29,654 bases of DNA from CADCWK01 sp964244115. Lineage in GTDB: Bacteria > Chloroflexota > Chloroflexia > Thermomicrobiales > UBA6265. The translations under genes and the position numbers were made by a program. The notes beneath the pieces were generated by a model that saw nothing but the letters and a program-made list of their open reading frames with translations, did not search any database and had not been told where the DNA came from. The stretch's first letter is position 1. Every line of letters starts with the position of its first letter. The stretch lies in NCBI GenBank assembly GCA_964244115.1, contig CAXTHM010000051.1:1-29654 (forward strand), in the 5' to 3' direction. Of this stretch, positions 7,229 through 14,810 are shown one piece after another.

Positions 7229-10087
7229 ATGCCGACCCTTGAATCACTCGATGCCGCGATGCGCTCTGCCGACCGCTCGATCATCGCCCTGCCGCAGATC
7301 GGCGGGGGCCAGATCGCCACCAGCGGGAGCCAGGTGTTCCGTCAGGTCGGGACCGATGCGGCCGTCTATCAGCTCCGACAGGCGAACGGACGTGTCCTCG
7401 CCCTCCGGCTTCCCTACACGGATACGCTCAACCCGACGATTGCGGATGCCTGGCACCGGATCGGGAGCGACCCGGCCCTCGCCCCGCTGCGCGACGGCAA
7501 GGGCGCCGTGCTGGTTCCGGATGCCCGATTCATCCCCGACGCGCTGACCGTCCCCGGGCCGGACAGCCGCCTGAAGCGCTACCCGCTGATGGCGATGAGC
7601 TGGATCATGGCGCCGACCCTGCTGACCACGGTGATCCGGGCGGCCGCGGCCAGTGACGGGGCCTACATCGGCCAGCTCGCCACGGCCTGGGCCGCCACGG
7701 TCGAGCGACTCGCGGCGGCCTCGTTCGCCCACGGCGACCTGACCGGCGACAACATTCTCGTCCGGCCGGGGATCGATCTCGCCCTCGTCGACTACGACAC
7801 CGCGGAATGGCCCGGCCACACCGCCCGGCCGCTGACCCGCGTCGCCTCCGCCTATACCCACCCCCGCGCCAACGCCAGCGTCGGCGCCCGGGCCCGCGAC
7901 CCATTCGCCGCCCTCCTGATCTACGTCTCGCTGCGCGTCCTCGCCGAGCGGCCGGGACTCCGGACCAGCCACGGCGACGACGGCACCCGACCGAACGGCG
8001 CCCTGATCTTCTCACCGACCGACCTCCTCAACCCCGGCGCCTCCGAGCTGATCGGGCAGGTCCGGCAGATCACGACGGACCCCGCCACCCAGGCAGCCCT
8101 CTCCCTCCTGATCGACGCGTGCGGCGCATCTCCCGACGCGGTCCCATCCCTGACGGAACTGCTCCGCCCCCGGCGGTCCGCGTCCCAGACCCAGCCTCCG
8201 GCCACCGCGCGACCGGCCCCGCCAGCCCGCCCGGTCGCGCCGGCCCCCGCACCGGAACCCGTCGCGACGCCCGAGCCGCCCCGGACCGGCAACAGCTGGG
8301 CCGGCGTCGCCGCACCGCAGCCGCCGGCGACCACAGCGGCGGGACCGCCGACCACGCGCCCGACCCCACCGGTGCGCGAGCGGCCCGCGGTCCCGCACCT
8401 GCCCATCGACCCGCAACCCGCTGCCCCGCGGGCCGGAGCCACGAGCCCGGTCCTCCCGGTCGCACCACCGGTGAGGTCCGCGGCACCGCCGGCATCTCCC
8501 CAGCGAGCCGCGTCGGCTGACCGGCGGCCGGCGCCCGATCGCGTGCGAACCGCCCCGTCCCAGGAACTCGTCCGTTCAGCCGACCGTGAGCAGCTCAAGC
8601 GGCTGGTCGAGCGAGGCGACACTACGGCGATCCTGGATCACTGGCGAGACCACCGGCTGGCGGAGGACGAGACGGCCGTCGCCCAGTACGGCGACCGGAT
8701 CCGGACGCTGGAGCGCGAGGCCGCGATCGGCGAGGCCCAGCGAGCCGCCCAGAACAACGACACCGTCCAGTTCCTCCGGCTCTGGCACCGCCACGACCTC
8801 GCGTCCTTCCCCCCGGCGAAGCGGCTCCAGCCGATCGCCGAGGTCGCCCGGCGCCGAGCCGAGGCCGCCGACCGGGTCCGGAGCGCGATCGCGACGCGGG
8901 ATGTCGGGACGGTCGCGCGGTACTGGCCATCCCTCAAGGGCGACTCGCTGGTCGGCGATCTCAGCATCCCGGCGGCGGACGCCCTCCAGGTCTTCTTCGG
9001 AGACCAGATCGGCTCGGCGCTGGCCCACGGCGACGACGACGCCCTGATCGAGGCCGTCGCGAACGGTGAGCAGCAGGGCGTGATCGTCCCGCTCCAGACG
9101 CGCCGCGCCGTCCGCGCCGCCCAGACCCGGGCGACGACCCGGACCCAGCTCGACGACGCCACCCGCACCCACGACCAGGAGGCGCTGGCCGACCTGCTCC
9201 TCTCCGGGCGGCTGGCCGAGCTCGGCGACATCCCGCCCGAGGTCAACCGGCGGGCGCTGCGGGCGCTGGCCTGGCCGCACCTGATGGCGGCGATCGACGC
9301 CGACCGCGACGACGCGATCCTCGGCGCCTATGACGCCGCCCTGTTCGACAGTCGCGACGGGGCGACCGACATCCTCTCGACCCGGGAACGGGCCCGGGTC
9401 AACCTCGCCACCCGGCGCCTCGCCTGGCTGACCGATGTCCGGGGGGCCCTTCGCGAGCGCGACACCCGTGCCCTCGGTCGCGCCTTCGCCGACGTCCCGG
9501 ACGGCGCCCTGACCCGCCTCAGCGCCGTCGAGCGCCGCCGGATCGAGCGGCTGGCCTCCCGCGAGGAAGCCGCGTCGTCCCTCGCCGCGGCGATCGGGAG
9601 CGGTGACGACGTCGCCATCGTCAGCGCCCTCACCCAGGTCGCCTCGATCGGGGGCAGCCTGCCGGACGAACTCGACTGGGCCGCTGTCCGCGGCGTGGTC
9701 GACCGGATCACGCTGGCCGAGGCGATCCGCGAAGCGATGGCGCAGGACCCGCCCGACGCCGCCCGGCTGGCCCGGCTGCTGCCCGTCGCCCGCGCCGCCG
9801 CCGAGGCGGAGCCGGACCGAACGGACATCGACTTCGCTGAGCTGGAGCGCGAGGTCCTCCGCGCCGCCCACATGAACCGGCTCCGGACCGCCATCGTGAC
9901 CGATGACGACGACGAGATCGCCACCGCCGCGACCCCGGACCCGTTCGGCGCCATCGACCGGCTGCCGGCCGAGCAGAAGGAGCGGGTCGAGCGCGCCCTC
10001 GCCGCCCGGGCGAAGTCGACCGGCAACGCCCCGAAGGACCGCTTCATCCCGACGATCTACGGCTCGGAGTCCACGCCCTCGAAGTAA
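7229..10087 (+). CDS. Protein-kinase-like protein (TerY-associated type) with C-terminal helical repeats
   Basis: This 952-aa protein starts with a kinase-like domain (about 1-310). Strand VLALRLPY has Arg where most kinases have the ATP-binding Lys. The catalytic loop is HGDLTGDN at 168-175 (Asp170, Asn175). DYD at 188-190 replaces DFG. The following YTHPRANAS and DPFAALLIYVSLRVLA match my recollection of kinases found in TerY-phosphatase-kinase triads. Residues 315-444 are a Pro/Ala/Arg-rich linker. Residues 445-952 hold about ten copies of a helical motif, roughly L-x2-AI-x3-D-x2-AI-x2-A (for example VRSAIATRDVGTVARYW and LAAAIGSGDDVAIVSAL), spaced about 45-50 residues apart. I chose ATG 7229 (AGG 6 nt upstream) over GTG 7205, which has no ribosome site. 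It is divergent from the MotA/MotB-like pair, suggesting one system. The substrate is unknown, and the non-standard lysine position leaves activity uncertain. Confidence 0.85.
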   Translation: MPTLESLDAAMRSADRSIIALPQIGGGQIATSGSQVFRQVGTDAAVYQLRQANGRVLALRLPYTDTLNPTIADAWHRIGSDPALAPLRDGKGAVLVPDARFIPDALTVPGPDSRLKRYPLMAMSWIMAPTLLTTVIRAAAASDGAYIGQLATAWAATVERLAAASFAHGDLTGDNILVRPGIDLALVDYDTAEWPGHTARPLTRVASAYTHPRANASVGARARDPFAALLIYVSLRVLAERPGLRTSHGDDGTRPNGALIFSPTDLLNPGASELIGQVRQITTDPATQAALSLLIDACGASPDAVPSLTELLRPRRSASQTQPPATARPAPPARPVAPAPAPEPVATPEPPRTGNSWAGVAAPQPPATTAAGPPTTRPTPPVRERPAVPHLPIDPQPAAPRAGATSPVLPVAPPVRSAAPPASPQRAASADRRPAPDRVRTAPSQELVRSADREQLKRLVERGDTTAILDHWRDHRLAEDETAVAQYGDRIRTLEREAAIGEAQRAAQNNDTVQFLRLWHRHDLASFPPAKRLQPIAEVARRRAEAADRVRSAIATRDVGTVARYWPSLKGDSLVGDLSIPAADALQVFFGDQIGSALAHGDDDALIEAVANGEQQGVIVPLQTRRAVRAAQTRATTRTQLDDATRTHDQEALADLLLSGRLAELGDIPPEVNRRALRALAWPHLMAAIDADRDDAILGAYDAALFDSRDGATDILSTRERARVNLATRRLAWLTDVRGALRERDTRALGRAFADVPDGALTRLSAVERRRIERLASREEAASSLAAAIGSGDDVAIVSALTQVASIGGSLPDELDWAAVRGVVDRITLAEAIREAMAQDPPDAARLARLLPVARAAAEAEPDRTDIDFAELEREVLRAAHMNRLRTAIVTDDDDEIATAATPDPFGAIDRLPAEQKERVERALAARAKSTGNAPKDRFIPTIYGSESTPSK

Positions 10088-10288
10088 TCGAATCACCAGT
10101 CACGACCCCAGGATGAGACGCCTCGCGGCCGCGCTTCCCGGTCGGTTCCCCTGACGTCCGGACACGTTCTCCAACGGGTTGCCGCAGGTCTGGATCACCA
10201 GGCGAGCCCGTCGACGAGACGAAAGACGCCGCGACGGAGGGCGATCCGGATCGTCGGGGGCCTGACGACAGCACAGAACGATGCTGAC

Positions 10289-10340
10289 CCGTAGACTCGT
10301 GGTCTTCCAGAAAATGATCGACACGATGCCGTAGACTCGT
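10289..10340 (+). repeat. 12-bp direct repeat, operator-like, in the 10088-10463 gap
   Basis: CCGTAGACTCGT occurs at 10289-10300 and again at 10329-10340, a 40-bp period or about four helical turns. It lies 120-170 bp upstream of the receiver-like gene. The rest of the 376-bp gap has no convincing gene or terminator. Confidence 0.4.
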
Positions 10341-10463
10341 TTCACACCGACGTTCTGGTCCTGCTTCCCTCGCAGGACATCTGTTGCCTTCGCCTTTTGG
10401 GGAGCGAGCGCAGCCCACCGGATTGATGCGATCCGGCTGTGCGCTCTCTCGGAAGGCCACCGC

Positions 10464-10799
10464 ATGACGACCTCTGTCGCGCAACAGCACATCCTCGCCG
10501 ACGACGACAACGTCGATGTCGTCGGGCTGTTCACCGAGCCTCTCGACCTCGAGGGGGATAGCGTCAGTAGGGATGGCTACGTCGACCGCAGTCTCGCCCG
10601 GATCACCGAGCTCGAGCCACACCAGGTCATCATCGATTCCCTGTGGACGAAGGACGATGACGGCTCGTCCGTCATCCAGATGCTCGGCACGAACCCGTCG
10701 ATGGAGACGGTCCCGATCATCCCCTGCCTGGAGGCGATCATCCAGGTCAGAGAGGCGGAAGGGCACCCGAAAACCACGCAGCGTCCCACTCACCGGTGA
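10464..10799 (+). CDS. Response-regulator receiver-like protein, probably frameshifted
   Basis: This 111-aa frame starts at an ATG with GGAAGG 7 nt upstream. The first 86 residues follow the CheY-type receiver plan. There is an acidic cluster at 13-15 (ILADDDN), the phospho-acceptor strand VIIDSLW with Asp58, then DDGSSVIQML and VPII. The conserved Thr/Ser and Lys of the last strands are absent from this frame. The +1 frame downstream encodes RKPRSVPLTGDDLVARLDAI, which looks like the missing end of the domain with its Lys-Pro. A one-base insertion at about 10745-10775, or a sequencing error, would explain this. The repaired frame would then run on into the next gene, so further decay is likely. 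No DNA-binding domain or kinase partner is next to it. Confidence 0.55.
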   Translation: MTTSVAQQHILADDDNVDVVGLFTEPLDLEGDSVSRDGYVDRSLARITELEPHQVIIDSLWTKDDDGSSVIQMLGTNPSMETVPIIPCLEAIIQVREAEGHPKTTQRPTHR

Positions 10800-10898
10800 C
10801 GATCTGGTCGCGCGTCTCGATGCCATCGCCGCGATGTCGCATCGCCTGTCGAACAGATGGACCGGCCAAGGACGGCTCAAGGACGAGGGAGGTGCTTC

Positions 10899-11393
10899 GT
10901 GCCAACTGACGCCATGGTGGCGCGACTACGGGCGTTCGGCAACCGGTCGCGTGTCGATGTGCTCGAGTTCGCGCCGGGAACGCCGATTCGGGAGCGGATC
11001 ATGGTGCTCGGTGATCGCTGGGCGTACGAACAGGGTCGCTACAGCCTGGATCTGGCCGATCGCCTTCGACCGATCAGGGTGGGAGTGGCCTTCGACGCAC
11101 TCGACCGGGCTGCCCGCGAGATCGAGTCGGCGAGCGACGATCTCATCCGCATCAATGAGGTGCTCGTTCAGACGCTGGTCTCCCGCGATGCCCAGATCGT
11201 CCGGATGCAACATGACCTGAGCGAGGAGCTGTCCGAACTGCTCCCGCAGGAGGTCCGAGAGGCTCGGCTCCTGGTCCTGAGCGAGGCCGACACGACCACG
11301 GCCTGGTTTGCCCACCACGACACGCTTCCCAGCGACCTGGTCCGGATCGTGGCCCCCCTCCCTGCCGATCCGGTCACACCGGAACCGACGTGA
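10899..11393 (+). CDS. Hypothetical protein, helical
   Basis: I do not recognise this 164-aa soluble protein. The GTG start is chosen because GAGGGAGG lies 6 nt upstream; an upstream ATG at 10857 has no such site. The central part, from WAYEQGRYSLDLADRLRP to ELSELLPQEVREARLL, is amphipathic helix with many Asp, Glu, Arg and Leu, and the end is Pro-rich. There are no signal peptide, membrane span or catalytic motifs. It follows the damaged receiver gene and shares a GTGA overlap with the next frame, so the two are probably translated together. Confidence 0.65.
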   Translation: MPTDAMVARLRAFGNRSRVDVLEFAPGTPIRERIMVLGDRWAYEQGRYSLDLADRLRPIRVGVAFDALDRAAREIESASDDLIRINEVLVQTLVSRDAQIVRMQHDLSEELSELLPQEVREARLLVLSEADTTTAWFAHHDTLPSDLVRIVAPLPADPVTPEPT

Positions 11394-11602
11394 CCGTCGA
11401 TGCGACCCATCGATCGACGCGGGACCTGATCAGCGCTCGGGAGCACCCGACGCTGACCGATGACGGGGAGGCAGTCGTGAACGAATATGTCGTCGTGGTG
11501 GAGATGGCGCTGACGGGGCCGACCTCCAAGCGGTTCACGTCGTTGCGTGCGGCTCGGGCGTTCGCGGAGAAGCGCTCGGAAGCGTGGCCAGCGGTGGTCT
11601 GA
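11390..11602 (+). CDS. Small hypothetical protein, translationally coupled
   Basis: This is a 70-aa frame whose GTG start overlaps the stop of the previous gene (GTGA). Alternatively it starts at GTG 11477, where GGGGAGG stands 5 nt upstream. That form would be 41 aa and begin (M)NEYVVVVEMALTGPTSKRF. The second form has the better ribosome site and contains all the protein-like sequence: a beta strand, then the basic helix SLRAARAFAEKRSEAW. The function is unknown. The pattern of a hydrophobic strand plus a short basic helix could be a small binding domain, but no family is recognised. Confidence 0.5.
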   Translation: MTVDATHRSTRDLISAREHPTLTDDGEAVVNEYVVVVEMALTGPTSKRFTSLRAARAFAEKRSEAWPAVV

Positions 11603-11852
11603 ACGGCTGTTCAACGGTCGCTCGATGGGATGGCCTCTGGCCCGGACGTCAGTTTCGGGCGCTACGCCCGTGGGGTCCAGAGCCGCTGACGTGGCAAGCG
11701 ACCCGGAGAGCACCCGGTCGACGAACGGCGTCCCGTCTGGGCTGGGGATTCGAGATTCAGCTCCATCATGGACCCGACACCTTCCGAATCGGCGACCGGT
11801 GTGGCCCGAGTCGGATCAGACCACGGCAGCTCCGGCCAGTCGGCTAATCGCC
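11603..11852. other. Intergenic stretch, nothing recognised
   Basis: About 250 bp follow the small gene up to the hairpin at 11853. Open frames here lack ribosome sites and protein-like composition. A short GGGCG-CTA-CGCCC stem is present but weak. Confidence 0.4.
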
Positions 11853-11886
11853 AGATGGGCCTCCTCGTGCTGGAGGAGGCCCGTCT
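11853..11886 (+). terminator. Terminator-like hairpin
   Basis: A 14-bp stem (AGATGGGCCTCCTC and GAGGAGGCCCGTCT, one G-T pair) with a 6-nt loop is the first strong hairpin after the 10899-11602 gene pair. It is followed by GTGGGTAATTG without a T-run, so Rho-independent activity is uncertain. Confidence 0.6.
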
Positions 11887-11929
11887 GTGGGTAATTGCTC
11901 GGAGCGATGCGAGCGCTGGCGAGGAACTC

Positions 11930-12115
11930 ATACGGAATCCGGGTTGATGCTTGGTGCGTACCCGCAGGTGGGTGTTGCTCCCCTCTCTGGGCACCTGCGA
12001 GCCGAAGCCGCGTTAGCGGGTGAGCGAGCAGGTGAGCCGGAGAGGGGCTGGGGGAGAGGTCTACTCCGCCACCGAGGGGGCACGGGTCCACCAACCGTTT
12101 ACCCTGATTTCGTAT
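11930..12115 (-). mobile_element. MITE-like element, family A core in inverted orientation (copy A2)
   Basis: This 186-bp element has ends ATACGGAATCCGGGT (11930-11944) and TTTACCCTGATTTCGTAT (12098-12115), an imperfect terminal inverted repeat. The interior (about 11974-12090) is the reverse complement of the family A core seen at 3701, 18428 and 27301. It contains CTCCCCTCTCTGGGCACCTG and GCGGGTGAGCGAGCAG. There is no coding capacity. If mobile, it would need a transposase from elsewhere. Confidence 0.65.
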
Positions 12116-12116
12116 C

Positions 12117-12264
12117 ATACGGAATCCGGGTGAATCGTCGACGATCGCAGATCCTGTCGCCGAACGACCCCTCCCTCGTCTCCCCTCCCCGCTGAGGCGG
12201 AGCGGGGAGACGGGCTCGACCGCGGGCCGTTGGGATACCCGTCGCCTTTACCCGGATTCCGTAT
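12117..12264. mobile_element. MITE-like element, second unit in tandem
   Basis: This 148-bp element has near-perfect 18-bp terminal inverted repeats (ATACGGAATCCGGGTGAA at 12117, TTTACCCGGATTCCGTAT at 12247-12264). It starts one base after the previous element ends. Its interior differs from the family A core and forms its own stem (CGTCTCCCC with GGGGAGACG near 12178-12212). There is no coding capacity. Confidence 0.65.
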
Positions 12265-12423
12265 AACGCGCCCCCGGACATCGCTCGGTCAGTCCCGACG
12301 CAGCCGGAATTCGGAACGAGTGGCGTTGCGCTCTTTTCGGTAGCGGCGATCTTCGCTATCGTAGGCACCATCGACGGACACCCGACCGGACCACCGCCGG
12401 CCAGCCACAGGGGACGAAGCGCC

Positions 12424-13836
12424 ATGGCGACACCGACGACCACGACGGGGGAGACCGCACAGCCGCCGACCGCCCCGCGCGAGATCGCCCTCTCGGCCGT
12501 CTGGCAGGCGCAGGCCCTGTCCGGGACACTCCGCACCCGGGAGGGTCGCTCGGTCCAGGTGATCAGCCGCGGGACCTGGACCCACGGCTTCGGGCCGGAC
12601 TTCCGCGACGCGATGATCTCGCTCGACGGCCGGGAGCTCCGCAGCGGCAGCATCGAGATCCACCTCACCACCCGCGGCTGGTCCGATCACGGCCATGTCA
12701 CCGACCCGCGCTACAACGACGTCATCCTGCACGTCGTCCTCGATGACGACGGCGGCGAGACGCGGCGGGAGGACGGTATCGTCGTCCCGGTCGTCGCCGT
12801 CGCGGACTTGCTGACGACGGCGCTCGACGACCGCGGCGCGGCAACGGGCGACTGGTCTCGCTTCGGCGGCACAGCCTGCGCCCCCGATCTCGTTCGGGAC
12901 CAGCCCGCGACCGCCCGACAGGTCCTGTTCCGGCTGGGCGATGTCCGGCTGGCGGGTCGCTCGGCCCGCATGGAGGCCGAACTGACGGTCCGGTCGCCGG
13001 CGCAGGTGCTCTGGGCCGGGATCATGGACGGGCTGGGCTACCAGCAGAACCGCGAGCCGATGGCGGCCCTGGCGGACCTGCTACCACTCCCCGACCTCGA
13101 GGCCGCGATCCTCGCCAGCCCGGCGATCGGTCGGCACGACACGGCCCGGGCGTTGCTGCTCGGCGCGGCCGGGTTCCTGCCGCTGAGCCCGACCGAAGCC
13201 GGGCTGGCCCACCTCCCACCCGCCGCGGTAACGCGCTGCGAGGCGGCCTGGGAGCGCTTCGGTGGACCCTGGCGGGGCTCGACGATGACGCCGACGGCCT
13301 GGACCAGGGCACGGGTCCGGCCCGCGAATCACCCGGCGGCCCGGCTGGTCGCCGGCGCGGCTCTCGTCAAGAACGCGCTCGGTCAAGGCGGCCTGGTCGC
13401 GGCGCGCCATCATGCGGCGCTGCTGGACCCGATCCGCTCCCGCGCGGCCGTCGTGATCGAGCAACCCGGCCAGCTCCCGGACCTCGCCGAGCACCTCCGG
13501 GCGCTCTCGTCGACGGACGAGACGCCCGGCATTGGGCTGGACCGCGCCGGCGCGATCCTGGCCAGTTCACTGCTCCCCTTCGCCCTCGCCCTGGCTCAGC
13601 AGGCAAATGACCCGACCCTGCTCGACGGCGCGGCGCTGGTCTGGGAGCGTCTGGCCGGACCGGCCGGCAACGCCGTTACCCGACGGGCGATCGGCCAGGT
13701 CGCCGGGGAGGAACGCCTCAGTGGCCTCGGCGCTCGCGGGCAGCAGGGTCTGATCCACCTCGACCAGACGCTCTGCGCCCCGCGCCGCTGCCGCGAATGC
13801 CCGATCGCCCACGCCGCTGTCAGTTACGGCGAGTAA
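12424..13836 (+). CDS. DUF2851 family protein
   Basis: This 470-aa soluble protein has unknown biochemical role. The N-terminal third carries the conserved run of the family as I know it: ALSAVWQAQ, GTWTHGFGPDFRDAMISLDG, then SIEIHLTTRGWSDHGH, and YNDVILHVVLD. The acidic and histidine residues in EIH and HGH look like a possible metal or nuclease-like site, but that is inference. The middle is Ala/Leu-rich helix. The C-terminus ends with CAPRRCRECPIAHA, three cysteines that could bind a metal. It is a single gene with a long repeat-bearing region before it and no partner in the same operon. The ATG has only a weak GGGGACG site upstream. Confidence 0.85.
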   Translation: MATPTTTTGETAQPPTAPREIALSAVWQAQALSGTLRTREGRSVQVISRGTWTHGFGPDFRDAMISLDGRELRSGSIEIHLTTRGWSDHGHVTDPRYNDVILHVVLDDDGGETRREDGIVVPVVAVADLLTTALDDRGAATGDWSRFGGTACAPDLVRDQPATARQVLFRLGDVRLAGRSARMEAELTVRSPAQVLWAGIMDGLGYQQNREPMAALADLLPLPDLEAAILASPAIGRHDTARALLLGAAGFLPLSPTEAGLAHLPPAAVTRCEAAWERFGGPWRGSTMTPTAWTRARVRPANHPAARLVAGAALVKNALGQGGLVAARHHAALLDPIRSRAAVVIEQPGQLPDLAEHLRALSSTDETPGIGLDRAGAILASSLLPFALALAQQANDPTLLDGAALVWERLAGPAGNAVTRRAIGQVAGEERLSGLGARGQQGLIHLDQTLCAPRRCRECPIAHAAVSYGE

Positions 13837-13968
13837 CCCGGACCACGGGGACGGCGTGTCAGCAGACCCGTTCGCCTCCACGAATCATGAACTGGCATGA
13901 CCATTGCACCCCAGCTCCGCAATCGGCGCTGTCCGAGATCTAACGGGCAGCCAGGAGACGGGGACACC

Positions 13969-14460
13969 ATGACGAAGGCCAAAGAGACGTCGAAAGACCA
14001 CCACCACGCCGAAGGCAAGGACGATCACGGGCACCGCACCAGCGACGACGACAAGTACACGAAGCCCGAGTTGCGCGAGAAGATCAAGGGGCAGATCCGC
14101 GAGGGCGACAAGGGCGGCAAACCAGGCCAGTGGAGCGCCCGCAAGTCGCAACTGCTCGTCAACGAGTACGAGAAGCAGGGCGGCGGCTACACGACCGAGC
14201 ATCGGGACGAATCCCAGCGGCACCTCGAGCAGTGGCAGGACGAGGAGTGGACGACCGCCGACGGCAAACCGGCCGAGCGCGACGACGTCATGCACCGCTA
14301 CCTCCCGAAAGAGGCCTGGGAGAAGATGAGCGCAAAGGAGCGCAGGGAAGCGGATGCCGAGAAGGTCGAGAACGGCAAGGGCGATACCCAGTACGTCGCC
14401 AACACGAAAGCGGCCCGGGAGGCGCGGAAGGAGGTCAGCGAGGAGCACCGGAAGGACTGA
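13969..14460 (+). CDS. DUF5872-like small hydrophilic protein
   Basis: This very hydrophilic 163-aa cytoplasmic protein is rich in Lys, Glu, Asp and His. After a His/Asp-rich start (DHHHAEGKDDHGH) comes YTKPELREKIKGQI. The GDKGGKPGQWSARKSQLL and YEKQGGGYT blocks follow, which I associate with DUF5872. The second half has RYLPKEAWEKMSAKERREAD and QYVANTKAAREARKE. The ATG at 13969 has GGAGACGGGG upstream and starts the conserved part; the longer frame from 13897 has a less protein-like extension. It may be a stress-related or nucleic-acid-binding protein by composition, but no function is established. A hairpin follows the stop. Confidence 0.8.
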   Translation: MTKAKETSKDHHHAEGKDDHGHRTSDDDKYTKPELREKIKGQIREGDKGGKPGQWSARKSQLLVNEYEKQGGGYTTEHRDESQRHLEQWQDEEWTTADGKPAERDDVMHRYLPKEAWEKMSAKERREADAEKVENGKGDTQYVANTKAAREARKEVSEEHRKD

Positions 14461-14488
14461 CGGCCTCGCGACAGAGGCTCTCGAAGGA

Positions 14489-14511
14489 GCGTCCTGAGCG
14501 TCACAGGACGC
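14489..14511 (+). terminator. Hairpin after the DUF5872-like gene
   Basis: An 8-bp stem (GCGTCCTG, 7-nt loop, CAGGACGC) lies about 28 nt after the stop, followed by GCTGCTCCCC. There is no T-run. The remainder of the gap to nrdR holds repeat B1. Confidence 0.45.
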
Positions 14512-14680
14512 GCTGCTCCCCTTCCCGGCACCGATGGGGTCTATGCCACGTCATCGGTGCAGACGGCGGGGATTCACCGGCAAGGGAAGACCCATCCGTC
14601 GATGCTGCTTCGTTGCCCCAGCGTCCGGCGTCGGACGATGCTCCCGGCACCCGACGACCCAGCGAAGCCCGAGCACGAAT

Positions 14681-14768
14681 GTCCGCCATTCACTCCTGAG
14701 CCGGGCGGCTTCAGCCCCCCGGTCACGCCGCCCAACCTCGAGTTGCCGGGCGGCTTCAGCCCCCGGTC
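14681..14768 (+). repeat. Interspersed repeat family B, copy B1
   Basis: This copy begins GTCCGCCATTCACTCCTGAG and carries two hairpins of the type CCGGGCGGCTTCAGCCCCCGG (14701-14722 and 14745-14766). The same order, GTCCGCC, CACTCCTGAGCC, hairpin, spacer and hairpin, is found at 18665-18773. It lies about 45 nt downstream of the nrdR stop, so its stems may also act as the 3' end of that transcript. Confidence 0.7.
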
Positions 14769-14810
14769 CGAAGCGTCCATTTTCTGCGCTCATGCCAGCG
14801 ACGTGCCGCT

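Noticed and set aside
3928..10087. Complete Zorya defence locus
   Set aside because: No helicase (ZorD), ZorC or nuclease ZorE candidate is next to the MotA/MotB-like pair; only the stator-like half is shared.
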